From the NCBI RefSeq assembly GCF_052116305.1, contig NZ_JBQKLI010000005.1, forward strand, positions 1-64,000: a stretch of DNA of 64,000 nucleotides, given 5' to 3'. The DNA is from JBQKLI01 sp012798975. GTDB taxonomy: Bacteria; Bacillota; Clostridia; Tissierellales; Peptoniphilaceae. Below, in pieces: positions 44,171-52,942 of the stretch. The position numbers and the translations under genes were made by a program. A model generated the notes under the pieces. The model ran no database searches. It was not told the DNA's origin and saw only the letters and a list, made by a program, of their open reading frames with translations. Numbering within the stretch: the stretch's first letter is position 1; the number at the start of each line of letters is the position of its first letter.

Positions 44171-44936
44171 TTGTTTTAACCTCTTCGAATTCGTCAAGAG
44201 TATAGAGATCTTTCAGCAGTTCATCGGTTACTTCTTTTGCAGGCAGATCAAAATGGATCTCTCCCTTTCGCATACCGATAATTCTTTTAAAATAGATTTT
44301 TGCATAATCAACAGAATGAAGGACAGTTATTAATGTTTCTCCGCCTTCTTCCGTTAATTTTGTTAGAATGGATAAGATATCATCGGCTCGTGCCGGGTCC
44401 AAGGAGGAGATTGGTTCATCAGCCAGAACAACTTCTGGGTGTTGGACTAATAATCTTGCAATGGCAACTCTCTGCTGTTCTCCTCCGGAAAGGTTCGACG
44501 TTTTTTCATAAATCTTATCCGCAAGACCTACTCGTTCAAGAGCTTTTTCAGCATAGTCCTTTTCAGGAAAAACTAAAGAAATCAAAGACTTCAAGACTCC
44601 CCATTCATTGAGTCTGCCGGCAAGTACATTTTGTATCGCCGGCAATTGTCTGACCAAGTCAAACTGTTGACGCATAATACCTACTTTTTTTGCGAATTCT
44701 TTTCGAGACTTGAATTCTTTAAGCGGTGTCCCTGTTAATAAGACTTCGCCGCTGTCTGGCTCTATAACATTTGCAAGAATATTCAGCAGCGTAGTTTTAC
44801 CGGCTCCGCTTGGTCCGATAAGGGCAACACTTTCTCCTTCGTATATTTTTAATGAAAGAGAAGACAGCACCCTTTTATTCCCGTAATCCTTACATATATT
44901 GTTTATTTCGTAAATGGCAGATAAGGATTTATCCAT
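44163..44936 (-). CDS. phnC: PhnC-type ABC transporter ATPase
   Basis: 257 residues. Walker A LIGPSGAGKTTLLNILA near 37-53, a Q-loop in IMRQQFDLVRQL, signature NLSGGEQQRVAIARLL and Walker B EVVLADEPISSLDPARADDI. The family insertion with VLAGRLNEWGVLKSLISL is present, as in PhnC. It energises the importer with the two downstream permeases. Three bases separate it from the binding-protein gene. Confidence 0.92.
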   Translation of the reverse strand: MDKSLSAIYEINNICKDYGNKRVLSSLSLKIYEGESVALIGPSGAGKTTLLNILANVIEPDSGEVLLTGTPLKEFKSRKEFAKKVGIMRQQFDLVRQLPAIQNVLAGRLNEWGVLKSLISLVFPEKDYAEKALERVGLADKIYEKTSNLSGGEQQRVAIARLLVQHPEVVLADEPISSLDPARADDILSILTKLTEEGGETLITVLHSVDYAKIYFKRIIGMRKGEIHFDLPAKEVTDELLKDLYTLDEFEEVKTNE

Positions 44937-44939
44937 AAT

Positions 44940-45860
44940 TTAATTAACCATTCCTAAGCTTCTTGCTACTTCTTCAATATTTTTATAATTGTCGTTATTC
45001 GTTTCTATAAATTTATCTGTTTGGAAGAAATTAAGAACAGCTTTCTCTTCTTCGCTGCCTTCAGGACTCATAGCGAAAAGAGCTTCTTTCAGCTTTTCTT
45101 TTGTACCTTCGCCGTAAATAGTATCTAAAAATTTATCTTTGTTTACAGTCCAGTTATAATCATAGTAGTCAGGTGTTGTATAGAACACTTCTACTTTGTC
45201 TAAATCTACATTTCCTTCTGCAACGGTCTTTTCCCATACAGAAATGTTTAAAGCCCCGGTTTCAAAAGCACCGGTTTCAACTAGTTTAATAGTAGTATCG
45301 TGATTGCCGGAATAATTCGGCTGGCCATTTAAATCTTTTTCAGGATCGATCCCAGCTTGTGTCATAAAATATCTTGGCATCAAAGAACCAGAGGTAGAAC
45401 TTTCACTTCCGAAAGTAAAAGTATGTCCTTTTACATCTTCAATCCCTTCAAGACCCAAACCTTTTTGCTGAATAAATACAGACTTGAATTCTGCATCGCT
45501 GGGTCTTTGGGCTATCGCTTCTGCCCCTTCCACAGCAGAACGGGCTTGCACACCGGTTAAACCGCCAAACCATACCATCTGCATTTCGCCTCGTTCAAAA
45601 GCGGTAACTAAGGATGCATAGTCGTTTGAGGGGATGAATTTAACATTATGGCCAATTTTCTCGCTTAAGTATTTAGCCATCTGATCCATATTCGGGTTTA
45701 ATTCCGAAGCATCCTGATCGGGAATCGCTCCGATATTAAAAGTCTGTGCAGATGTTGTAGTTGTTCCTTCTTCATTTTCTGCCCCTTTTTCATTGGAACT
45801 GCAGGCTCCTAAAACAAAGATCATCATCAAAGATAGTGCTAAGGTCAATATTTTTCTCAT
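44940..45860 (-). CDS. phnD: PhnD-type substrate-binding lipoprotein
   Basis: 306 residues from ATG 45860, which has AAAGGAGAGAATACT upstream. Lipoprotein signal MRKILTLALSLMMIFVLGAC with the lipobox cysteine at 20, then a Thr/Glu linker. The PhnD/PtxB pattern follows: NIGAIPDQDASELNPNMDQM, AFERGEMQMVWFGGLTGVQA, FTFGSESSTSGSLMPRYFM and a tail with YKNIEEVARSLGM. First gene of phnDCEE. Substrate uncertain within the phosphonate/phosphite/oxyanion range; no phosphonate lyase or phosphite dehydrogenase is nearby. Divergent from the reductase operon across 158 bases. Confidence 0.9.
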   Translation of the reverse strand: MRKILTLALSLMMIFVLGACSSNEKGAENEEGTTTTSAQTFNIGAIPDQDASELNPNMDQMAKYLSEKIGHNVKFIPSNDYASLVTAFERGEMQMVWFGGLTGVQARSAVEGAEAIAQRPSDAEFKSVFIQQKGLGLEGIEDVKGHTFTFGSESSTSGSLMPRYFMTQAGIDPEKDLNGQPNYSGNHDTTIKLVETGAFETGALNISVWEKTVAEGNVDLDKVEVFYTTPDYYDYNWTVNKDKFLDTIYGEGTKEKLKEALFAMSPEGSEEEKAVLNFFQTDKFIETNNDNYKNIEEVARSLGMVN

Positions 45861-46018
45861 AGTATTCTCTCCTTTATGTTTTGTCCTATTAAATATATTG
45901 GAGATAAGTGGTGATGTCAATGTATAGAAAAATGCAACTTGCCATTGTTTTTTTAGCTGTGCTAGAATCAGTTTAAACATAAATAATTTTATGAATATTA
46001 GATAATCGAGGTGTTGTA

Positions 46019-46705
46019 ATGAACGATTTTATAGAGCTTATGGAGCAGAGAAGAATTAGTTATCTTATATTAAGAGATTTATTTGCGAATAAGCCTACAA
46101 AAGAATATCTATCTGCTTTATTTGAACATTCTATCCTTGAATTATTACCTGAAGAGTCAAATCAAATACTTAAGATAGAAAAAGAAAAGTTGATAAGTAT
46201 GCAAAGGTTGATTATCTCAGGCGAAAAAATAATAGAAGATAGTCCAGAGCTCCAATACTATTATCTCTTTGAAAACCCAGTACATTTAATTGCTCCATTA
46301 TGGGAATCTAGTTATTTTCATCCGGAAGGATTGACATTTCAGGAACAGACGTTTGAAGTTCGTAAAAAGTATTTAAAATATCAATTTATAGCTAATGGAT
46401 TTCCACAAGAACCTGATGATCATTTAGCTACTGAGTTAGATTTTATGGTGAAGTTGATTGGACTTTCTATTGACGAAAAGAAGAATAAAAATGAGATTAT
46501 AGAAGATCAAATAGTTTTTTTAAAAGAGCATCTTTTGAATTGGGGGGGGCTTTTAGCTGAGAGGATTCATAGTTATAAAGAAGGCATTTGGTTTCACTCT
46601 GTAATTAATTATTTTATGAGATTTTTATTAGATGATTTTAATTATTTATCTAATATTAAAAGAAATGATACAACAAAGAAGAGGGGCTGTTTCAGTGAAG
46701 GTTAA
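46019..46705 (+). CDS. TorD/DmsD-family molybdoenzyme chaperone
   Basis: 228 residues. The family core is visible in PLWESSYFHPEGLTF near 100-114, a following VRKKYLKYQFIANGF, and EPDDHLATELDFMVKLIGL near 139-157. Such chaperones bind the Tat signal of the catalytic subunit and hold it for cofactor insertion. First gene of the AT-rich operon, with CGAGGTGTTGT ahead. It overlaps the start of the catalytic-subunit gene by 11 bases. Confidence 0.88.
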   Translation: MNDFIELMEQRRISYLILRDLFANKPTKEYLSALFEHSILELLPEESNQILKIEKEKLISMQRLIISGEKIIEDSPELQYYYLFENPVHLIAPLWESSYFHPEGLTFQEQTFEVRKKYLKYQFIANGFPQEPDDHLATELDFMVKLIGLSIDEKKNKNEIIEDQIVFLKEHLLNWGGLLAERIHSYKEGIWFHSVINYFMRFLLDDFNYLSNIKRNDTTKKRGCFSEG

Positions 46706-49241
46706 ACGACGTACATTTTTAGAGATAAGCGGGATTTTAGCAACTATAGGATTTTCTGGATGGGAATATATCTTAGGAAAAGTGGATAAAGCTCATGCAG
46801 CAGAATTAGCTGCAGAGAATGATAATTGGATACCTGCACCTTGTTGGGATAATTGTGGAGGTAGATGCTTCATCCAAGCGAATATACAAAACGGACAAGT
46901 AGTAAGAATTAAAACAGATGATACGCATCTTGATTCATATGACAATCCACAACAAAGAGCTTGCGTCAGAGGTTGGTCACAGCATATGAGAATATTTGGT
47001 CCAGATAGACTAAAATACCCAATGAAAAGATCCTCTTGGTCTCCTGAAAATCCTAATGGACATATGAGGGGCAAGGATACGTGGGAACGAATCACATGGG
47101 ATGAGGCATTAAATTATGTAGCGGATGAAATGAAAAGGATAAAAAAAGAATATAGTAATGAAGCCTTTTACTTAATGGAAGGCGGAGATAGCGAAAAAAC
47201 TAATTTACGCCGTTTATTTGCAGCATATGGAGGCTATACAGGAAAGTATGGAAGCCGTTCTAGAGGTTGTTGGCAAAAGGCTATGAAACCGATATTGGGA
47301 GTAAATCAAAAATCTCATATTCAAAATGATAGAATGGATCTGCTTAATGCTAAGCTTATTATTTTGTGGGGGAATAATCCTGCAGTTACGCAGACAGGTA
47401 CTTCAGTACAAAATCTCATTAGAGCTAAAGAAAAAGGGATTCGATTTATTGTAGTTGATCCGATATATACGGAAACAGCAGCTATGCTTGCAGATCAGTA
47501 TATACCAATCCGTCCAGCAACAGATACAACTATGCTATTAGCAATGGCATATGTGATGATTAAAGAAGATAGTAAGAATACTCCGATGATTGATTGGGAT
47601 TTTCTTAATCGATGTACTGTTGGTTTTGATGCTGAACATATGCATGAAGGAGCTGATCCTAAAGAGAATTTTAAAGACTATGTATTAGGAACGTATGACG
47701 GTATTGCAAAGACTCCAGACTGGGCATCTGAGATATGTGGAACACCCGCAAAACTTATATATGAATTGGCAATTGAAGTTGGAAGAACAAAACCAACTAC
47801 GATTTTATTTGGTTGGAATTCAGCACGTGTAGAAAAAGCACAACATATATGTTTGGCACAAGTTACTCTAGGGGCTATGACGGGAAATCATGGTATAGCG
47901 GGTGGAGCATTTACAGTTAGCAATCAAGAACCTTCTACTAATGGAGGACCAAATTTAGTAAAAGCAGGCAAGAAAGGTTATGAAGATATTGAAAATCCTG
48001 TTAAAACAATGCTTTGTACTAATGAACATTGGGAAGCAATTCTCTCGGGCCAATATACTGCAGGGCCCGATAAAAAAGAAGATATTGATATACATATGAT
48101 CTATTCTTGTTTCTCAGGATGTCTGACTCAAACTAATAATATCAATAAAGGTATTGAGGCATATCGAAAAGTAGATACAGTAGTTTCGCATCAAATGTAT
48201 ATGGATACAACAGCAATGTTTTCAGATATTATTTTTCCCGTAACATTTCCATGGGAAAAAGAAGGAGCTGTTCTGACTGGAAATCGAGAAATGCTTATTT
48301 GGACAGGTAAAGTTATGGAGCCGCTTTATGAGACAAGAGATGACAATTGGATAGCAGCAGAGCTTGCAAAAAGACTTAATATCGATGAGAAGCTGGTTAA
48401 TCCTTTACCTGAGAAACAGATTTTATTCAATATGGTAGCAGGGGCGTCCGTTATAAAAGAAAATGGAAATGGGTATGAGCCTCTAGTCAGCATTACAAAA
48501 AAGGATATAGAGATTTTAAAAGTTCAAGGAAATGAACAAAAAGGGCGGATTCCAATTTTGGAATTTAAAGAGAAAGGGATTTATCAAGTAGAACGGAAAG
48601 AAAATGATAATTATAGATATATACATAATGAGAAATTTAGAAAAGATCCGGAAAAATACCCATTAGATACTCGTTCTGGAAAAATTCAAATACATTGTCA
48701 AGAATTGTCAGATCTTGTTACTGCGGCTGGGTGGAACAAAGGGAATCCGATAGCTGTATATGATCCACCAAGGGCAGGATACGAAGCTACTTTTGCAGAC
48801 TTTAAGAAAAAAATTAAAGGAAAATATCCGCTGCAAATATGTTGTATTCATGGTCGACGTTTTACTCACTCCAGCATGGGGAATGTACGTTGGCTAAAAG
48901 AGGCATTCCCTAATCATGTTTTAATAAATCCGATTGATGCAAAAAAAAGAAAAATAAAAGAGAGATCAGTAATCCGTATTTATAATTCCATAGGAAGTAT
49001 CGTAAGAAGAGCAAAACTTAGTGAAAGAATTATGCCAGGAATAATAGTTATTTATGAAGGTCCTGCAGTGGAATTTAATAAAGATGGATACTGTATTGCA
49101 GGATCTCCAAATATTCTTACGGGAGATTATCCATCAGGACCAGATATTGAATCTTGGCAGGCTTGTATTGGGCAAGTAGAATTATATCCTGAATCAGGAT
49201 TTAAAGATGATATTAATCAGCCAGAGCGAATATATTTTTAG
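46695..49241 (+). CDS. dmsA: DMSO reductase-family molybdopterin oxidoreductase, catalytic subunit
   Basis: 848 residues from GTG 46695, with GAGGGG 9-13 bases upstream. A Tat signal KVKRRTFLEIS precedes a helix and AHA-A cleavage region. [4Fe-4S] ligands are C50, C54, C58 and C90 (PCWDNCGGRCF, RACVRGWS). The stretch TDDTHLDSYDNPQQRACVRG and FGPDRLKYPMKR are close to DmsA. Aligning GGYTGKYGSRSRGCWQ with the GGY-GDYST region of DMSO/TMAO reductases puts Ser189 at the molybdenum ligand, so an S-oxide or N-oxide reductase is favoured over a polysulfide or nitrate enzyme. Exported across the membrane. The exact substrate cannot be fixed. Confidence 0.88.
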   Translation: MKVKRRTFLEISGILATIGFSGWEYILGKVDKAHAAELAAENDNWIPAPCWDNCGGRCFIQANIQNGQVVRIKTDDTHLDSYDNPQQRACVRGWSQHMRIFGPDRLKYPMKRSSWSPENPNGHMRGKDTWERITWDEALNYVADEMKRIKKEYSNEAFYLMEGGDSEKTNLRRLFAAYGGYTGKYGSRSRGCWQKAMKPILGVNQKSHIQNDRMDLLNAKLIILWGNNPAVTQTGTSVQNLIRAKEKGIRFIVVDPIYTETAAMLADQYIPIRPATDTTMLLAMAYVMIKEDSKNTPMIDWDFLNRCTVGFDAEHMHEGADPKENFKDYVLGTYDGIAKTPDWASEICGTPAKLIYELAIEVGRTKPTTILFGWNSARVEKAQHICLAQVTLGAMTGNHGIAGGAFTVSNQEPSTNGGPNLVKAGKKGYEDIENPVKTMLCTNEHWEAILSGQYTAGPDKKEDIDIHMIYSCFSGCLTQTNNINKGIEAYRKVDTVVSHQMYMDTTAMFSDIIFPVTFPWEKEGAVLTGNREMLIWTGKVMEPLYETRDDNWIAAELAKRLNIDEKLVNPLPEKQILFNMVAGASVIKENGNGYEPLVSITKKDIEILKVQGNEQKGRIPILEFKEKGIYQVERKENDNYRYIHNEKFRKDPEKYPLDTRSGKIQIHCQELSDLVTAAGWNKGNPIAVYDPPRAGYEATFADFKKKIKGKYPLQICCIHGRRFTHSSMGNVRWLKEAFPNHVLINPIDAKKRKIKERSVIRIYNSIGSIVRRAKLSERIMPGIIVIYEGPAVEFNKDGYCIAGSPNILTGDYPSGPDIESWQACIGQVELYPESGFKDDINQPERIYF

Positions 49242-49249
49242 GAGGTAAA

Positions 49250-49873
49250 ATGAAATATTGTTTTTATTATGATATGAGACGTTGTAGTGGATGTAAGGTA
49301 TGTCATATTGCCTGTCGGGACAAAAATAGAATGAATGCGCCTAATTTAAGTTTAAGAAAAGTAGAATCTATAGAGGGAGGTAGATTTCCTGATGTATGGA
49401 GCTACAATTTATCATATAGTTGCAATCACTGTGAAAAGGCACTTTGCATAGATAAGTGTCCAACAGGGGCAATGTATCGAGAGACAAAGTTTGGATCAGT
49501 GCAATGGAATAAAAATAAATGTATTTCTTGCCATAATTGTATAAGGGTTTGTCCTTATAATGCTGTCCACGCTGATAAAGATCGTATTGTGCAAAAATGT
49601 GATTTATGTATAGATTTGTTGGAAAAAGGTCAAAGTCCTGCATGTGTTAGTGCATGTTCGACTCGCTCTTTAAAATTTATGGAAAAAAACAAATTGGGTT
49701 CACTAAATAAAGATGCAGTACTTGAAGTGAAAAATTATCCGGGAAATAAAAAGTATAAACCTATTCTTTATATAAAGCCTATCAAAGAAGCAAAAGTAAA
49801 GAATGGAAATAAAAAAATAAAAAATGATAAAAATTTTAAGAAGAGATCAAATAATATAGAAAAGAACAAATAA
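49250..49873 (+). CDS. dmsB: DmsB-type four-cluster ferredoxin subunit
   Basis: 207 residues. Four cysteine groups typical of DmsB/PsrB are visible: CSGCKVCHIAC near 12-22, CNHCEKALCIDKC, CISCHNCIRVC and CDLCIDLLEKGQSPACVSAC. It passes electrons to the catalytic subunit and is probably co-exported with it, since it has no signal of its own. After about residue 145 the chain becomes very lysine/asparagine-rich, an odd unstructured tail. AGGAGGTAAA precedes the start. Confidence 0.92.
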   Translation: MKYCFYYDMRRCSGCKVCHIACRDKNRMNAPNLSLRKVESIEGGRFPDVWSYNLSYSCNHCEKALCIDKCPTGAMYRETKFGSVQWNKNKCISCHNCIRVCPYNAVHADKDRIVQKCDLCIDLLEKGQSPACVSACSTRSLKFMEKNKLGSLNKDAVLEVKNYPGNKKYKPILYIKPIKEAKVKNGNKKIKNDKNFKKRSNNIEKNK

Positions 49874-49884
49874 AGGAGACTATT

Positions 49885-50073
49885 ATGTTTGGAAAAATTG
49901 GTATGCAAGAGTTAGTCGTAATTGCTTTTATAGCGTTACTTATTTTTGGGCCCAAAAATCTTCCTGAGATTGGAAAAACGATAGGTAGAACCATCCGCAA
50001 TGTTAAAAAAGAAGTTACTGATGGTATGGATGGAAAGCCCGAAAAAGAGGAAAACGTTGAAGATATTAAATAA
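49885..50073 (+). CDS. tatA: TatA-family twin-arginine translocase subunit
   Basis: 62 residues. An N-terminal helix (MQELVVIAFIALLIFGPK), the conserved FGPKNLPEIGKTIGR hinge and amphipathic helix, and an acidic tail are all as in TatA. AAAGGAGACTATT precedes the ATG. It forms the pore part of the Tat translocase. Confidence 0.93.
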   Translation: MFGKIGMQELVVIAFIALLIFGPKNLPEIGKTIGRTIRNVKKEVTDGMDGKPEKEENVEDIK

Positions 50074-50815
50074 TTGGTGGGAAGGGAAGGAAGATACGGC
50101 AATAACTATACTAGAGCATATAAAAGAACTACGGACACGAATTATTATAGTGTTGACAGCATGGTTTTTCTTTTCTTTGATAATTTTTTATTATTGTGAG
50201 CCGATTTTTAATTCCTTGTTAGGTAAATTTATAAGTATACAATTTATTTACTTAACACCAGCAGCTTTATTTATAACATATATAAAACTATCAATGACTA
50301 TTTCATTTGTTTTAATCAGTCCGCTATTATTATATCAAGTATGGGGATTTATAAATCCTGGGCTGTATCCAAAAGAAAAGCGGATATTTTTCTTTATGCT
50401 TATAATAGGGAGTCTGTTATTTTATATTGGATGTTTTTTTGCTTATAAAATAATTATTCCCTTTAGCATTGAATTTTTTGAAAGTTTTTCAGCAGAGCAA
50501 GTTCAAGCGCAGTATGAAATAGGACAGTATTTATCTTTTGTGATCAATACAATGTTAATATCTGGGATAGTATTTGAACTCCCTTTATTTATGTGTCTAG
50601 CAGCAGTTGTAGGAATTATAACTTCTTCAAAATTAAGTAAAAATAGAAAATATACTATTTTAACTATAGTTATTGTTTCGGCGGTATTAACTCCACCTGA
50701 TGTTATCTCACAAATGTTAACAGCTTTACCCTTATGGGGGTTATTTGAATTAGGTTTATTAATGATGAGAGTAATTGAAAAAAGTAAAAAAGCAGTTAAG
50801 GGAGAAGATAAATGA
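50057..50815 (+). CDS. tatC: TatC twin-arginine translocase subunit
   Basis: About 253 residues from TTG 50057, with AAAGAGG six bases upstream; it overlaps tatA by 17 bases. There is no ATG closer to the conserved start. Earlier in-frame ATGs (50000, 50030) lack a ribosome site and lie deep in tatA. The family begins with ITILEHIKELRTRIIIVL, followed by six helices, the LLYQVWGFINPGLYPKEKR loop, FFESF and LTPPDVISQMLTALPLW. It recognises the twin-arginine signal. Probably dedicated to the reductase encoded upstream. Confidence 0.9.
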   Translation: MKILNNWWEGKEDTAITILEHIKELRTRIIIVLTAWFFFSLIIFYYCEPIFNSLLGKFISIQFIYLTPAALFITYIKLSMTISFVLISPLLLYQVWGFINPGLYPKEKRIFFFMLIIGSLLFYIGCFFAYKIIIPFSIEFFESFSAEQVQAQYEIGQYLSFVINTMLISGIVFELPLFMCLAAVVGIITSSKLSKNRKYTILTIVIVSAVLTPPDVISQMLTALPLWGLFELGLLMMRVIEKSKKAVKGEDK

Positions 50816-51678
50816 GCCTATTTGATATATTAGAGCGAATAGATCATCGACCATATTGGAAGAAAGAGAAATGTCTGCGATATATTTCGAGTAAAAGTAG
50901 TTGTAGTAAATGCAAAGATGTCTGCTATAAAGACTATATTTCTTGGGAAAATAGTCTAATAAATATCGCGAACAACTGTGACGGCTGCGGTGCATGTAGC
51001 GAGCATTGTCCTACTAAGGCTCTTCATTCAGTTGAACGCGAATTTTACATAATAGCTCAAACACTCTATATAAGTTTTGATAAAAAATTTAGATTTAAGG
51101 CAAATTCAATATATTTTAGTAATGAATATTATTTCAGCATGGATGCGATTAGTCGATTTTACTTACAAGGGATTCGAAAGATAGTAGTTATTGGAAATAA
51201 CAGGAATGAGTACGTGAAGAAAATGGTGGATAATGTTAATACTTATTTAAATAAAAAACTAATGGAAAATATTGGATGTGAGTTTTGGTCAATAGAATTT
51301 TGGGATAATGAAAAACAGAATTTACCTAGTTTTAAAGATAAGGTGTGTTCAAGAAGGGAAGCATTTTTAATTTGTGAGAATGAGATGAAGTCATTTTTTA
51401 GAAGAGTTTTAGGATATCAATGTACAAAAGATAATACGTTTTTAAAATTGTTGAAAACAATTAATTTTTTTCCCAATAAAAACATGGGTATTTACACTGT
51501 GGTTTTAGATTCATATAAATGTGTGGGATGCCAAGCGTGTGTGAAGATTTGTCCCCAAAATGCAAGATATAAAAAACAAAATAAAGTAGAACAGAATTTT
51601 GAGAATTGTGTTGGATGCGGACTATGCATAGAAATCTGTCCAGAACAAAGTTTATCTTATGAAGAGAAAAAGTTTTGA
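50812..51678 (+). CDS. Four-motif iron-sulfur protein of unknown role, end of reductase operon
   Basis: 288 residues. N-terminal CSKCKDVC and CDGCGACSEHC motifs are separated from C-terminal CVGCQACVKIC and CVGCGLCIEIC by a ~150-residue middle domain with alternating hydrophobic pattern (GIRKIVVIGNN), which I do not recognise. At least three [4Fe-4S] clusters are likely. No signal or membrane helix, so it is probably cytoplasmic. It may deliver electrons to the exported reductase, since no DmsC anchor is encoded. It overlaps tatC by 4 bases. Confidence 0.75.
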   Translation: MSLFDILERIDHRPYWKKEKCLRYISSKSSCSKCKDVCYKDYISWENSLINIANNCDGCGACSEHCPTKALHSVEREFYIIAQTLYISFDKKFRFKANSIYFSNEYYFSMDAISRFYLQGIRKIVVIGNNRNEYVKKMVDNVNTYLNKKLMENIGCEFWSIEFWDNEKQNLPSFKDKVCSRREAFLICENEMKSFFRRVLGYQCTKDNTFLKLLKTINFFPNKNMGIYTVVLDSYKCVGCQACVKICPQNARYKKQNKVEQNFENCVGCGLCIEICPEQSLSYEEKKF

Positions 51679-51751
51679 AACTGTATAGATGAAGATAGTA
51701 TCGAAAAATTCACTTAATAATATGTTGAATAAAATAATTATTGTAGAAAAA

Positions 51752-51800
51752 AGATTATAAAAAGAGGCTTGTCTGAGTAGAAAGCCTCTTTTTATAATCT
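51752..51800. terminator. Perfect 19-bp bidirectional terminator
   Basis: AGATTATAAAAAGAGGCTT pairs with AAGCCTCTTTTTATAATCT around an 11-base loop. It closes the reductase operon; the stop codon of the leftward glycerate kinase gene lies within the right arm. Confidence 0.9.
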
Positions 51801-52925
51801 TATTTTCATAACTTTTGCAATATTTGCAGCAGTGTTTTTTAAATTAACAGGTCCCTTTTCTAAGGCAGCTTGAAGGCTTGAAAATTCTGGAATAATACTG
51901 AAGGCTGCGGTGATACCTTCCTTGAATATTTCCTCATATCCTTTACTAAGAGAGCCTGCTATCGCTATAACAGGTACATTGTGTTTTTTAGCAACACGTG
52001 AAACGGCAACAGGGGTCTTTCCGAAGATGGTTTGATGATTGATTCCTCCTTCCCCTGTGATAACAAGATCGGCGCCTGAAATTTTTTCTTCTAGATCTAA
52101 AATATCGACTAGAAGATTTCCGCCTCTCTCAAGTTTTCCGTCGAGAAATGCAACAAGCCCCGCTCCCAATCCGCCTGCAGCTCCGGCTCCGGGAAGGAAT
52201 TCTACATCTTTTTTAAGCTGTTTTTTTATTAATGAGGCATAATGAGATAAGTTTTGATCTAAGAGTTCCAGTTGTTCTGGGGTCCCGCCTTTTTGAGGTC
52301 CATAAATAAAAGAGGCTCCATTTGGGCCGGTAAGGGGATTGTCTACATCGCAGGCAACTCTTATTTTTATTTCTTTAAGCCGAGGATTCATATTAGAAAT
52401 ATCAATTTTTCTTAGTCTTCCTAATCCCTCTCCGTTGGGAGAAATCGGGGAGTTATTCTCGTCTAAAAGTTTTCCGCCAAGACGTTGAATTATACCAGCT
52501 CCGCCGTCGTTGGTAGCACTTCCGCCGATGCCTAATAAAATTTCCGAAACTCCTTCATTTATAGCATCTTCTATCAGTTCTCCAAATCCTATTGTTGTTG
52601 TAATAAGAGGATTGCGATCTTGAGGTAAAACTTTTTCAAGGCCTGAAGCTGCGGCCATTTCAATAACAGCAAGTTTTTTGTCTCCAGAGATTCCGTAAAA
52701 AGCATCTACTGAAGAAAGAAGAGGACCGGTGACGGACAGTTTTTTTAGAGTTCCGCCGGTAGCGTCAATAATAGACTGGACAGTACCTTCGCCACCATCG
52801 GCCATGGGGACTTTTATATAATCTGCTGTTGGATAAATGGTTTTAAAACCTTCTTCTATAGCGCAGGCTGCTTCTAAAGCAGACATACTTTCTTTAAAGG
52901 AATCTGGTGCAATTACAATTTTCAT
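51792..52925 (-). CDS. Glycerate kinase (GarK/GlxK type)
   Basis: 377 residues, the usual length. Marks: MKIVIAPDSFKESMSALEAA at the start, KVPMADGGEGTVQSIIDATGG near 40-60, ILLGIGGSATNDGGAGIIQRLGG near 119-141 and DLVITGEGGINHQTIFGKTPV near 286-306. It phosphorylates glycerate, in GarK to 2-phosphoglycerate. Intact, unlike the neighbouring permease and regulator. AAGGAGAATTTA precedes the start; 17 bases follow the permease gene. Confidence 0.93.
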   Translation of the reverse strand: MKIVIAPDSFKESMSALEAACAIEEGFKTIYPTADYIKVPMADGGEGTVQSIIDATGGTLKKLSVTGPLLSSVDAFYGISGDKKLAVIEMAAASGLEKVLPQDRNPLITTTIGFGELIEDAINEGVSEILLGIGGSATNDGGAGIIQRLGGKLLDENNSPISPNGEGLGRLRKIDISNMNPRLKEIKIRVACDVDNPLTGPNGASFIYGPQKGGTPEQLELLDQNLSHYASLIKKQLKKDVEFLPGAGAAGGLGAGLVAFLDGKLERGGNLLVDILDLEEKISGADLVITGEGGINHQTIFGKTPVAVSRVAKKHNVPVIAIAGSLSKGYEEIFKEGITAAFSIIPEFSSLQAALEKGPVNLKNTAANIAKVMKIRL

Positions 52926-52942
52926 TAAATTCTCCTTATATT

